Notes: generated by a model not told the origin, from the letters alone. DNA of 46,191 nucleotides from Natribacillus halophilus (GCF_900100185.1 NZ_FNEN01000019.1:1-46191), one strand, 5' to 3'; shown: positions 33,251-42,291, numbered from the stretch's first letter. Made by a program: numbers and translations.

Positions 33251-34438
33251 ATGGAAAATGCTTTAAAAGGAATAAAAGTGCTCGATCTTTCCCGCGTTTT
33301 GGCCGGCCCTTTGGGGACTATGCTTCTGGCCGACATGGGCGCCGACGTCTTGCGCGTGGAGCAACCCGGCGGCAGCGATGATATTCGCCATTGGTACCCA
33401 TTCGTGGAAGGGGAGAGCACCTATTATATGGCCGCAAACCGGAATAAACGCTCGATGACGTTGAATTTAAAGACGGACCAGGGACGCTCCCTTTTTGAGG
33501 AACTTGTCAAAACCGCCGATGTTGTCGTGGAGAATTTTAAGACGGGGACACTGGACCGTCTCGGGCTTGGCTACGAGCGTTTGCAGACTATTAAACCGGA
33601 TATTATCCTTTGCTCCATCACCGGTTACGGACAAACCGGCCCTATGCATAAACACCCCGGTTATGACCCGGTCATCCAGGCCGTCAGTGGTTTAATGGAT
33701 GTGACCGGTGAAAAGGATGGAGAAGCCACACGGGTGGGCATACCCGTTTCTGACATTATGAGTTCCCATTACGTCGCCATTAGTATTTTGGGAGCCTTGC
33801 GGGTACGCGACCAGGAGCAAAAGGGGCAACATATCGATCTTTCCCTTTTGGATGTGCAAGTCAGCTCTATGGCAAACGTGGCTAGCAGTTATCTGTTAAA
33901 AGATCATGTCACAAAAAGAATCGGCAACGCCCACGGAAATATTACACCCTATGAAACATTTAAATGCGCTGATGATCCAATCATGATCGCGGCCGGCAAT
34001 GACCGGATGTTCGCGCAAGTGGCGCATGTGTTGGGGCATCCGGAATGGGCGGAAGATGAGCGCTTTAAGACGAATCATGATCGTATCGAAAACCGTGACG
34101 AGCTCCGGTCATTGCTCGAATCCGTATTCGTTCAAAAAACCGCCGCGGAGTGGGAAGAACAGCTTACTGATCACGGGGTGCCGTGCGGTGCCGTGAACGA
34201 CATCCAACAAGTGTTTGACCACCCCCAGGTGCAGCACCGTGAAATGGTGAAGACGGGTCAACATGAAAAATTAGGAGAAGTGGCATTCGTCCGGAATCCC
34301 ATCCGCACCAACGGGGAAACGTTACCCATTGATAGTGCCCCGCCCATACTGGGGGCAAACACGGAGGAAATATTGACAGAAACCTTCGGTTTTGGTGAAG
34401 AACGTTTACAGGCACTCAAAAAAGAAGGTATCATTTAA
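33251..34438 (+). CDS. CaiB/BaiF (class III) CoA transferase, possible glutarate CoA transferase
   Basis: The 395-residue enzyme starts KGIKVLDLSRVLAGPLGTMLLADMG, the family N-terminus, and has the catalytic aspartate, Asp139, in HPGYDPVIQAVSG. VENFKTGTLDRLGLGY and VPCGAVNDIQQVFDHPQVQ are further family blocks. Class III transferases move CoA between carboxylic acids; human SUGCT, which activates glutarate with succinyl-CoA or hydroxymethylglutaryl-CoA, belongs here. Next to a glutaryl-CoA dehydrogenase-like enzyme that role fits, but the acceptor cannot be read from sequence. GGAGG lies before the ATG. Confidence 0.88.
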   Translation: MENALKGIKVLDLSRVLAGPLGTMLLADMGADVLRVEQPGGSDDIRHWYPFVEGESTYYMAANRNKRSMTLNLKTDQGRSLFEELVKTADVVVENFKTGTLDRLGLGYERLQTIKPDIILCSITGYGQTGPMHKHPGYDPVIQAVSGLMDVTGEKDGEATRVGIPVSDIMSSHYVAISILGALRVRDQEQKGQHIDLSLLDVQVSSMANVASSYLLKDHVTKRIGNAHGNITPYETFKCADDPIMIAAGNDRMFAQVAHVLGHPEWAEDERFKTNHDRIENRDELRSLLESVFVQKTAAEWEEQLTDHGVPCGAVNDIQQVFDHPQVQHREMVKTGQHEKLGEVAFVRNPIRTNGETLPIDSAPPILGANTEEILTETFGFGEERLQALKKEGII

Positions 34439-34471
34439 GGTAGTTGAAGGAAATACGATCGGAGGCCGAAA

Positions 34472-35962
34472 ATGATAACAGTTGAAAAGAAATGGACGAA
34501 AAAAAGCCATGACCGCGTGCTTGTCGTCGGTATAGATGCCGATCGTGATCAACTTCCGGGCGAGCTGGAAAAAGGCAACAAAACGTTCTTCACTGCATTG
34601 AACCGTGACTGGGAGAACGAAAGGATAGCGACCGAAAACGGAAAAATAACAACGCTGACTCTCATGGACGAAGGGGAAGACCTGCGGGGAGTAATCTTCG
34701 TCGGTCTTGGCAAAAGTGAAGAGCGCACGTTTCCGTCCTTGAAGGAAGCGTTTGGCGCTGCCATTAAAACCGTAAATGAGCAGAAAGAAACGAAGGTCGG
34801 CGTCTTGCTGGATACCTTTTGCAATGATTCGTTTTCTGTGTATACGGTAACCCAAGCCTTTGCTGATGCATCCTTAACCGCTTCCTATCGTTTTGATGTT
34901 TACAAAACAAAAACAGATGAGCCGCTGAACTATGATTACACCCTCTACACTGAGGAGGGGGAATCCCAGGCGATAAGAGAAGGCATTCATCATGGCCGTG
35001 CGCTTGGCCAGGGCGTTAATCTTGCGCGCACACTCGTCAATCTCCCTGCGAATGATTTAACCCCCGGTGCATTGGTCAATGAAGCAGAGGCGCTAGCGAA
35101 CCGATATGATGACTTATCAGCGGAAATCCTCGACAAAGAGGAGCTGGAATCCCTGGGGATGCACGCGCTTCTGGCCGTGAACCGGGGATCGGACCAGTCG
35201 GCACACATGATCGTTTTGCGGTATCAAGGAGAGGAAACCTGGCATTCGCCATTGACCCTCGTCGGCAAAGGGATAACGTATGATTCCGGCGGCTATTCCA
35301 TAAAGCCGGGGCATGGAATGAAAACGATGAAATCGGATATGGGCGGCGCGGGTGCTGTGCTCGGCGCCTTCGAAACGATCGGACGCATGCAACCGGAGAA
35401 AAACGTGATGGCTGTCATTCCCGTCACCGAAAACCTTATCAACGGATCAGCGATGAAACCGGGGGATGTGTTAAGCACATTTGATGGTCAGACGATTGAG
35501 GTAACCAATACAGATGCGGAAGGGCGATTGATCCTCGCGGATGGCGTTGCCTATGCCCGGCATCTGGGTGCGAGTCAAATCGTTGATGTATCAACACTTA
35601 CCGGTTCATGCGTTGTGGCACTGGGTGATGTCATAACAGGAACGGTAGCCAACGACGACACGTTTTATAACGTGTTCTCGAAAAGCGCCGAAAAAGCAGG
35701 GGAACCCGTTTGGCGTTTTCCTACGCATCCGCGTTTCGAAGAAATGGTGCGTTCAAGTCATGTGGCCGATTTGGAAAATTCCCCCGGGCGCGAAGGAGGG
35801 GCGATTACCGCCGGACTTTTTATCAAGGCATTTGTTCACGATACCCCGTGGATCCATGCGGATGTCGCCGGCACTGCCTATCTCGAGCGCGAAACGCCGC
35901 ATGGCCCTAAAGGGGGAACGGGTGTAATGGTACGTACGCTCGCGATGCTTGCGCACGAATAA
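34472..35962 (+). CDS. Leucyl aminopeptidase (M17)
   Basis: The 496-residue two-zinc cytosolic aminopeptidase has a variable N-terminal domain (to about 160) and a catalytic domain with Lys266 and Asp271 in KGITYDSGG, Lys278 in SIKPG, Asp289 in KSDMGGAGA and the family signature NTDAEGRL (346-353; Asp348, Glu350, Arg352). It releases N-terminal residues from peptides and could feed free lysine to the surrounding catabolic genes. ATCGGAGG is 9 nt before the ATG. It lies between the CoA transferase and DUF3870 genes in the same direction with short gaps. Confidence 0.92.
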   Translation: MITVEKKWTKKSHDRVLVVGIDADRDQLPGELEKGNKTFFTALNRDWENERIATENGKITTLTLMDEGEDLRGVIFVGLGKSEERTFPSLKEAFGAAIKTVNEQKETKVGVLLDTFCNDSFSVYTVTQAFADASLTASYRFDVYKTKTDEPLNYDYTLYTEEGESQAIREGIHHGRALGQGVNLARTLVNLPANDLTPGALVNEAEALANRYDDLSAEILDKEELESLGMHALLAVNRGSDQSAHMIVLRYQGEETWHSPLTLVGKGITYDSGGYSIKPGHGMKTMKSDMGGAGAVLGAFETIGRMQPEKNVMAVIPVTENLINGSAMKPGDVLSTFDGQTIEVTNTDAEGRLILADGVAYARHLGASQIVDVSTLTGSCVVALGDVITGTVANDDTFYNVFSKSAEKAGEPVWRFPTHPRFEEMVRSSHVADLENSPGREGGAITAGLFIKAFVHDTPWIHADVAGTAYLERETPHGPKGGTGVMVRTLAMLAHE

Positions 35963-35985
35963 TATCTGTAAGGGAGTTATTTTCC

Positions 35986-36318
35986 ATGGCCACTCAACAT
36001 ACGTGTTTTATAGCCGGGCATGCTAAACTTCCGCAAGGAATGGCGGCGAAAAGTGTCTTTGATTCGCTCACGATTACGGCGGAAGTGGACCGCAAATATG
36101 GGGTGATTCTCGAAGCTTCATGTACGCTGGCGACCGATCATGGTCGCCAATATATTCATGATCTTTTAAAAGGGATCAGTCTGCGGACTGAGTTGGCGGA
36201 AGCGGAAGCATTAATCGCCCGCCAGTATAAAGGAAAAGCGACCAACGCGTTGATTGCCGCCGTCCAGGATTTGTATCGCCAATACGAAGCCATGTTGGAA
36301 GGGAATGAGGAAGTATGA
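35986..36318 (+). CDS. DUF3870 domain protein
   Basis: The 110-residue protein has the DUF3870 core: FIAGHAKLPQGMAAKSVFDS (about residues 8-27), EVDRKYGVILEASCTLATDHG, then LLKGISLR. It has no catalytic motif that I can interpret, and Cys46 may be of interest. It overlaps the following TPP-enzyme gene by 4 bp (ATGA), which implies a joint function such as a small partner subunit. The start at 35986 follows AAGGGAG. Confidence 0.85.
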   Translation: MATQHTCFIAGHAKLPQGMAAKSVFDSLTITAEVDRKYGVILEASCTLATDHGRQYIHDLLKGISLRTELAEAEALIARQYKGKATNALIAAVQDLYRQYEAMLEGNEEV

Positions 36319-37967
36319 ACGCACGTTATCAAAAAACGATGACCGGCGGGGAAGCAGTGGTCGAATGCATGCGCATTGAGGGTGTCGAGCGCGTGTTTAC
36401 CGTGCCCGGCGAGAGTTTCCTTGCCGTGCTGGACGCTTTGGAGCATCAGGCATCGATCCGGCTCCTATCGAATCGGCACGAAGGCGGAGCCGGTTTTATG
36501 GCGGAAGGTTATGCAAAAGTGAGCGGAAAGCCAGGCGTTCTCATGGCGACACGGGGTGTGGGCGCGGCCAACGCCTCTATCGCGATACATACCGCTTATC
36601 AGGACTCCACGCCCCTCGTCGTTTTTCTCGGACAGGTTAAAAGAGGATTTCGTGGCCGCGAAGGATTCCAGGAAGTAGATTTCGCGCGCAATTTTAATGA
36701 AATGGTCAAATGGACGACAGAAATCAGTGATGCGGAACGGGTGCCGGAATTGGTGCAAAAAGCGTTTCGCGTCGCACAAAGCGGACGCCCGGGGCCTGTG
36801 CTCGTCTCTTTGCCCGAAGATATGCTGCGGGATGAGGCGTTGATGACATTTGGCCCTGCGGCTCATAAAGCAAGGCCTGTCCCTTCTTCTGTAGAAGCTG
36901 CTCAATTCCAGGCATTATTGGAGCGGGCAGAGCGTCCTGTGGTGATCGCGGGAGGCGGGGTGCTTTTAGCAGGGGCCGAGAAGGCTTTGCTTGATTTTGC
37001 TGAGAAGTTTGACATTCCGGTCATCGCCGGCTTTCGCAGGCAGGACTTTATGGACAATCATCATCCGGCATACGTGGGACACATGGGTTTAGGGGCGCCC
37101 CGATCGCTCGTGAACCATTTTCAGGAGGCGGATCTGGTGATTGCCCTGGGAACGAGATTGTCGGAGGCAACATCCCAGGATTATACGCTTCTGAATTGGG
37201 ACCAGGCGCTCGTTCACGTTGATATTGATCCCAATACGCTCGGTAAGGTCTATCCTCCCGACCTCGGCATCGTTGCCGATTTAAAAATGGCATTGCAAAC
37301 CTTTACGGAAAAGCCCATTCATCGTAAATGGACAGAGTGGCTGCAGACATGCAAGCAATCCTTTGATCACTTGGTGGAGAAGCCGGGAGATGATTCGATC
37401 TATAGCGCGGTGGTTGAATCTCTTTATGAGCGCTTACCTGCAGATGCTCTTCTCACCAATGATGCCGGCAATTATGCCACGTGGGTGAATGCCCGTTTTC
37501 GCTTGAAACGGCCACACTCGTTCATCGGTCCGACGAATGGGGCGATGGGATATGGACTGCCGGCTGCCATCGGTGCCAAAAACGCCGTGCCGGACCGCCT
37601 GGTCGTTGCCCTCTGCGGCGATGGCGGAGTGCTGATGACTTTCCAGGAAATTGAAACGTCCATACGTGCTGAATGTCCGGTCATCTGTGTGGTATTCAAC
37701 AATAACATGTACGGGACGATCCGCATGCACCAGGAAATGCATTATCCGGAAAAAGTGATCGGAACCGATCTGGGCAGCATTGATTTTGCCAAGCTGGCCG
37801 AGGCGATGGGGGCTACCGGTTTGCACGCGGAAGATACGGAGGAATTCAGGACAGCTTTAGAAGCCGCCCTGCAATCAAGGCAGACGACCGTCATAGATGT
37901 AAAATGCGATGAAGAACCGTATGTTGCCTACCAAAAAACGATCGCAGACATGCGCGAGGTGTTTTAG
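36315..37967 (+). CDS. Thiamine diphosphate-dependent enzyme (acetolactate synthase-like), possible 2-oxoacid decarboxylase
   Basis: The 550-residue protein has the three-domain architecture of acetolactate synthase, pyruvate oxidase and 2-oxoacid decarboxylases. The N-terminal Pyr domain has the catalytic Glu55-56 region in SNRHEGGAGFMAEGYAK, the middle domain has VVIAGGGVLLAGAEKAL, and the C-terminal domain has the Mg-TPP motif GDGGVLMTFQEIET followed by VVFNN near residue 460. It does not look like the biosynthetic IlvB, whose genes are elsewhere, and is coupled to DUF3870 and a lysine 6-dehydrogenase. Decarboxylation of 2-oxoadipate would fit that setting; this is inference. Confidence 0.85.
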   Translation: MNARYQKTMTGGEAVVECMRIEGVERVFTVPGESFLAVLDALEHQASIRLLSNRHEGGAGFMAEGYAKVSGKPGVLMATRGVGAANASIAIHTAYQDSTPLVVFLGQVKRGFRGREGFQEVDFARNFNEMVKWTTEISDAERVPELVQKAFRVAQSGRPGPVLVSLPEDMLRDEALMTFGPAAHKARPVPSSVEAAQFQALLERAERPVVIAGGGVLLAGAEKALLDFAEKFDIPVIAGFRRQDFMDNHHPAYVGHMGLGAPRSLVNHFQEADLVIALGTRLSEATSQDYTLLNWDQALVHVDIDPNTLGKVYPPDLGIVADLKMALQTFTEKPIHRKWTEWLQTCKQSFDHLVEKPGDDSIYSAVVESLYERLPADALLTNDAGNYATWVNARFRLKRPHSFIGPTNGAMGYGLPAAIGAKNAVPDRLVVALCGDGGVLMTFQEIETSIRAECPVICVVFNNNMYGTIRMHQEMHYPEKVIGTDLGSIDFAKLAEAMGATGLHAEDTEEFRTALEAALQSRQTTVIDVKCDEEPYVAYQKTIADMREVF

Positions 37968-38003
37968 TCATAGTTTAGGATAAATCGAAGGAGGCATTAT
38001 CCA

Positions 38004-39155
38004 TTGAAAATCGCTGTTCTTGGTGCTGGTCTAATGGGAAAAGAAGTGGCAAGAGATCTCGTCAAAAGTCCCGGGGTTGAAGCCGTTGCACTGACCGATA
38101 TTGATATAAAACAAGTAGAACGCGCGAGTGCACAACTTGACTCTTCCCGTTTGGGCGGGTATCAACTGGATGCCAACAACTTTGCTGCATTATCTACTTT
38201 TATTGCCGATTATGATGTCGTCGTTAACGCCCTTTTTTACTCTTTTAATGTCACGGTAGCCAATGCAGCCATCGAAGCGGGTGTCCATTGTGTGGATTTG
38301 GGTGGACACATCGGCCATGTAACGGAACAAGTGCTCAAAAAGGATAAGGATGCCAAACAAAAAGGCGTGACGCTTATTCCCGATCTCGGGGTTGCGCCGG
38401 GGATGATCAATATTTTATCCGGACATGGTGTGAGCAAACTCGACCGGGCCCAATCGATTAAGTTATTCGTCGGCGGCATTCCTCTACGGCCGGAACCGCC
38501 ACTGGAATATAATCATGTCTTTTCCATGGAAGGGGTCTTTGATCATTATACCGACCCTGCAACGATCATCCGTAACGGGAATAAGCAGTGTGTCGCCTCT
38601 TTGTCGGAAACAGAACCTATCTATTTTGATCAGTTCGGACCATTGGAGGCTTTCCACACTTCCGGCGGGACATCGACGTTGATTGGCTCTTACCCGAACT
38701 TGAACACATTGGAATATAAGACGATTCGTTACCCCGGCCATGCCGAAAAATTTAAGCTCCTTGTCGATTTGAACCTGACGGAAAGAGACTATGCCATCGA
38801 TATAAATGGCCAGGAAGTCCGGCCTCGCGATGTTTTGCTGAAAGTGCTCGATCCCATCGTGGATTTGAAAGATAAAGAGGATGCTGTCCTCCTGCGTGTT
38901 ATCGTGGAAGGCAGCAACGAAGGAAAGGCAAAGACATACACATATGAAATGACCACGTTCAAGGATCGCGACAGTCATATAACAGCAATGGCAAAAGCCA
39001 CAGCCAATACGATTTCAGTGGTGGCACAAATGGTGGCAGCAGGGGAAATAACGAAACGAGGCGTCTATCCACCTGAGCAAATCGTGCCCGGAGACACTTA
39101 TATAGAGGCGATGGCCAGGCGAGGGGTGCATATTATGGAATCTGTAATGGATTAG
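38004..39155 (+). CDS. Lysine 6-dehydrogenase (saccharopine dehydrogenase-like fold)
   Basis: The 383-residue NAD(P) enzyme has the nucleotide loop [15 protein letters not shown] (residues 5-19). Further blocks are [53 protein letters not shown] and the C-terminal [14 protein letters not shown]. From memory these are close to the characterised Geobacillus stearothermophilus L-lysine 6-dehydrogenase, which oxidises lysine to 2-aminoadipate 6-semialdehyde. A plain saccharopine dehydrogenase is less likely because of the length and these blocks. GAAGGAGG precedes the start, TTG 38004. It is the last gene of the run 32029-39155. Confidence 0.85.
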   Translation: MKIAVLGAGLMGKEVARDLVKSPGVEAVALTDIDIKQVERASAQLDSSRLGGYQLDANNFAALSTFIADYDVVVNALFYSFNVTVANAAIEAGVHCVDLGGHIGHVTEQVLKKDKDAKQKGVTLIPDLGVAPGMINILSGHGVSKLDRAQSIKLFVGGIPLRPEPPLEYNHVFSMEGVFDHYTDPATIIRNGNKQCVASLSETEPIYFDQFGPLEAFHTSGGTSTLIGSYPNLNTLEYKTIRYPGHAEKFKLLVDLNLTERDYAIDINGQEVRPRDVLLKVLDPIVDLKDKEDAVLLRVIVEGSNEGKAKTYTYEMTTFKDRDSHITAMAKATANTISVVAQMVAAGEITKRGVYPPEQIVPGDTYIEAMARRGVHIMESVMD

Positions 39156-39306
39156 GCAGAGTTATTCGAAGTGATTTCAATACCATTTTGAATGATTTCT
39201 TCTACAATTCCAACGGTGATAGGGCGGTGGGAGTGGGGGGTTACAAGGTAAAGTCAAAGTAAAACGATTTTTAAGGGAATAAAAATCGCCTTTCTAAGAC
39301 GAGCCC

Positions 39307-39430
39307 GAGGGAGATCACATCGCCCTCTCGGATTGGTTCGATCCCCGTCGTTCGAGGGATGACAACGTGATTCTTGGTCCCTCTCGGAGTGAGATACCCT
39401 GCCTTTGGGGTATAACAACACGATTCAAGT
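39307..39430 (-). repeat. Degenerate 52-bp hairpin repeat, family A (third site)
   Basis: GAGGGAGATCACATCG (39307), GAGGGATGACAACG (39354) and GGGGTATAACAAC (39407) are three diverged copies of the unit at 18199-18430, with CCCTCTCGG at matching positions. Steps are 47 and 53 bp, so small deletions have occurred. The rest of the 358-bp gap after the lysine dehydrogenase gene holds nothing I recognise. Confidence 0.65.
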
Positions 39431-39513
39431 GTCATAAAGATCGGAGCGATCTCCGGTCCCTCGGACATCCGCGAATATATTTGGACTTTGACGGAACCGT
39501 GGCGCAGGGCGGC

Positions 39514-40068
39514 TTACTTCGTTTGCTCTGATTTCATCCCGGAGATGACGTATACTTCTCGGTCTGAATCGTAATTAAGTGCAAACGTCTCCTCAAAATA
39601 GGCTCTGTTTCCCGCGCCATCTTCAACGGAAGATGTTTTCATATGGACGATGGCCCCATCATTTTTAGCAGCGACCTCCACGCTATCGATGTCTCGGTGT
39701 AATAATGAATCAACCTCTATATAATCGTTAAAATCGTCGGGTTCCATTAAATGGGGGCGATGAAATTGGTTATAGATCTCCAGTGCCATGTCTTCGCTGT
39801 AATAATCCTGGAGGTCTTCCACCATATGCGCTCCGGTTTCTGTATCGATGTCGCCTTCATTATCACTCAAAAAATGCTGTGTCCACTCTTGTATGGCTTT
39901 TAGCGACTGAACAAGATCGTCCTTTTCTCCTGTGAAAACATCTTCGACAAGTGGTCTCGGTTTTTGGATCTGTGCTTCTTCCCCCGCTTGGTTGTCTGAC
40001 TGGGCGGTGGCAGGTAAAGCCAGCACCGTAAACAGGAAAAGAATACAAAGAGATATGCTTTTCTCCAT
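39514..40068 (-). CDS. Secreted acidic protein of unknown function
   Basis: About 184 residues. The start MEKSISL is chosen because GGGGGTT is 6 nt upstream; the frame is open 24 bp further. A clear signal peptide (ISLCILFLFTVLALPATAQS) predicts export with cleavage after residue 22 or so. The mature part is acidic, with LVQSLKAIQEWTQHFLSD, then LQDYYSEDMALEIYNQFHRP and a C-terminal beta-rich half ending DREVYVISGMKSEQ, a layout reminiscent of NTF2-like extracytoplasmic proteins. I do not recognise the family. It lies between a repeat array and the ABC-F gene. Confidence 0.65.
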   Translation of the reverse strand: MEKSISLCILFLFTVLALPATAQSDNQAGEEAQIQKPRPLVEDVFTGEKDDLVQSLKAIQEWTQHFLSDNEGDIDTETGAHMVEDLQDYYSEDMALEIYNQFHRPHLMEPDDFNDYIEVDSLLHRDIDSVEVAAKNDGAIVHMKTSSVEDGAGNRAYFEETFALNYDSDREVYVISGMKSEQTK

Positions 40069-40121
40069 TTGCACAACCCCCTCTATATACATAGAATGCC
40101 AATCGGGAAGGCGTTTTATCC

Positions 40122-40147
40122 AAAAAAAACCGGGGCCTACCCCCGGC
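40122..40147 (-). terminator. Terminator of the ABC-F gene
   Basis: On the minus strand GCCGGGG pairs with CCCCGG, followed by a run of eight T; it overlaps the end of the gene. Confidence 0.8.
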
Positions 40148-41746
40148 TTATTGCTTGATTAAATTCAGTTCAGCTAAATACTCTTCATAAGTGAGTTTTT
40201 TGTCGATGACTTTCTCAGGCGTGAATTCGATGATGCGATTGGCGATCGTTTGAATGAACTGGTGGTCATGGGATGAGAATAGAACGGAACCGTTAAAATC
40301 ACTCAAGGCATTGTTGAGCGCGGTAATGGACTCGAGGTCCAAATGGTTCGTCGGTTCATCCAAAATCAACACATTGGCGCCGCTCAGCATCATTTTTGAC
40401 AGCATGCAGCGCACTTTTTCGCCCCCGGAAAGAACCGGTGCCTTTTTCAGCGCTTCTTCGCCGCTGAACAGCATTCTTCCCAGGAAGCTGCGGATGAACG
40501 TTTCATTTTCATCATCGGAATATTGACGCAACCAGTCAACGAGATTTAAGTCAACGCCTTCAAAATAAGGGGAATTGTCTTTTGGAAAATAAGACTGGCT
40601 TGTGGTGACCCCCCATTTGTTGTAGCCTTCATCCGGCTCAAGTTCCCCGGCGAGAATGCGGAATAGTGTTGTTTTTGCCAGTTCCTGGTCACCGACAAAC
40701 GCTACTTTTTCATTGGGTTCGAGTGTGAAGCTGACGTTGTCCAAAACTTTGTTTCCGTCAATCTTTTTGGAGAGCCCTTCGACGGTCAACAAATCATTGC
40801 CGATTTCCCGGTCGGGTTTAAAGGCAACATATGGCGTACGTCGTGATGACGGTTTAATGTCATCCAGCTGAATTTTTTCCAATGTTTTCTTTCTTGATGT
40901 CGCTTGCTTGGATTTGGATTTATTCGCGCTGAAACGTTCGATAAACGCTTTTAAGTCCTTGATCTTTTCTTCTTTTTTCTTGTTTTGTTCTTTGGCCATT
41001 TGGCGCGCCAGCTGGCTCGATTCATACCAGAAGTCGTAATTTCCGACATAGAGCTCGATTTTGCCGTAATCGATGTCGGCGATATGCGTACAGACGCTGT
41101 TTAGGAAATGGCGGTCGTGGGAAACGACGATGACCGTGTTCTCGAAATTGATCAAGAATTCCTGGAGCCATTGGATCGCCTTAATGTCCAGATCGTTCGT
41201 CGGCTCATCGAGCAGAAGGATGTCGGGATTTCCGAACAAGGCTTGCGCGAGCAGTACCTTGACCTTATCGGAACCGGCGATTTCCGACATCTTTTTGTGA
41301 TGCAGATCATCTGTGACGCCGAGGCCATTCAGCAAGGAGGCGGCTTCATTGTCGGCATCATAACCGTTCAATTCCGCAAACTCCCCTTCAAGTTCAGCGG
41401 CGCGCATGCCATCTTCATCGGAGAAATCCGGTTTCATATAGATAGCGTTCTTTTCCTGCATGACTTCATAAAGGCGAGCGTGGCCCATGATCACCGTATC
41501 GAGCACTCCGTATTCTTCATACGCGTAGTGATCCTGCTTGAGAACGGCGAGCCGCTGGTTTTTGCCGATATGCACTTCTCCGGTCTGAGCTTCAATCTCT
41601 CCGGAAAGAATCTTCAAAAATGTCGATTTGCCGGAACCGTTTGCGCCGATTAATCCGTAACAATTACCGGGATTGAACTGGATATTGACTTCTTCAAAAA
41701 GTTTTTTATCACCGAAACGTAAAGCGATATTTTCGCAACTGATCAA
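40148..41746 (-). CDS. ABC-F family ATPase (YkpA/YbiT-like)
   Basis: The 532-residue soluble protein has two fused ATPase domains and no membrane part, like ribosome-associated ABC-F factors. Domain 1 has Walker A GANGSGKST (34-42), LLLDEPTNDLD and VVSHDRHFL; a charged linker (about 245-300, rich in KKKEEKIKDLKAF and SANKSKSKQ) follows. Domain 2 has the signature VLSGGEKVR and LILDEPTNHLD. The second Walker A reads GDQELAKTT, with Ala instead of the usual Gly before Lys, and the first signature is EIAGSDKVKVLL. I recall similar departures in this subfamily but cannot confirm them. It likely acts on the ribosome E-site; antibiotic protection is not implied. Confidence 0.9.
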   Translation of the reverse strand: MISCENIALRFGDKKLFEEVNIQFNPGNCYGLIGANGSGKSTFLKILSGEIEAQTGEVHIGKNQRLAVLKQDHYAYEEYGVLDTVIMGHARLYEVMQEKNAIYMKPDFSDEDGMRAAELEGEFAELNGYDADNEAASLLNGLGVTDDLHHKKMSEIAGSDKVKVLLAQALFGNPDILLLDEPTNDLDIKAIQWLQEFLINFENTVIVVSHDRHFLNSVCTHIADIDYGKIELYVGNYDFWYESSQLARQMAKEQNKKKEEKIKDLKAFIERFSANKSKSKQATSRKKTLEKIQLDDIKPSSRRTPYVAFKPDREIGNDLLTVEGLSKKIDGNKVLDNVSFTLEPNEKVAFVGDQELAKTTLFRILAGELEPDEGYNKWGVTTSQSYFPKDNSPYFEGVDLNLVDWLRQYSDDENETFIRSFLGRMLFSGEEALKKAPVLSGGEKVRCMLSKMMLSGANVLILDEPTNHLDLESITALNNALSDFNGSVLFSSHDHQFIQTIANRIIEFTPEKVIDKKLTYEEYLAELNLIKQ

Positions 41747-42046
41747 AAGATATCGACCCTTTCTTATATGAAAATAACCAAAAAATGGTTGCGTGTTTTA
41801 TGAGTAAACAGTCTGTTTTCCATCATAACACGTTTTTGGCTTTAATACACGTTCCTGAATGTGAACGGTGCACGGTTTCGTCAAAGTCCTAATATGACGT
41901 GGAGGAGATATCACTAGGTGGCAGATCTTTTGGTTTGGTGGCGCCATTGGCTGTAAGGATCGGTTGGATTATGGCTTCCCAGCTAATTGTTCGGGTCCAC
42001 TTTCCAGGATAACTGTAATTTTTAACGCTTGCTTGCCCAGTCGATT
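41747..42046. other. Divergent intergenic region, no gene seen
   Basis: The left part should hold the promoter of the ABC-F gene, but no consensus stands out. The stretch 41880-42040 has no recognisable coding remnant. It leads straight into the family C repeats. Confidence 0.4.
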
Positions 42047-42230
42047 TGTCCGTATAAGCGGCCTCTTTCGGATATTTTTTGGCCGATCGATGCTGGTTGT
42101 GTCCGAATGAGCCTCCTATTCGGACAATTTTAGATGACTACCCCCTTCTTATGTCCGAATGAATGCTCTATTCGTACAGTCTTCCCCGCTCATCCAGTGG
42201 ATTTGTCCGAATGGACGACACGACAAGAAA
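42047..42230. repeat. 52-bp hairpin array, family C (second site), four units
   Basis: TGTCCG starts at 42047, 42100, 42152 and 42204 (53, 52, 52 bp). Hairpins are TGTCCGAAT 42100-42108 with ATTCGGACA 42118-42126 (perfect) and TGTCCGAAT 42152-42160 with ATTCGTACA 42170-42178, each with a 9-nt loop and 25-nt spacer. The first unit has a 10-nt loop, which explains the 53-bp step; the last has only its left arm. It ends about 80 bp before the next start codon. Confidence 0.85.
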
Positions 42231-42291
42231 CACATATATAGGCTGGTGTTCATAAAATATTTGCATCAGATAACCTAAAGGATGTGTCTCT

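Noticed and set aside
36315-37967. Biosynthetic acetolactate synthase large subunit (ilvB)
   Set aside because: No small subunit or ilv genes nearby, and tight coupling to DUF3870 and lysine 6-dehydrogenase points to a catabolic enzyme.
40148-41746. Antibiotic-resistance ABC-F protein
   Set aside because: Its layout matches housekeeping YkpA/YbiT-type factors; nothing in the linker indicates a resistance member.
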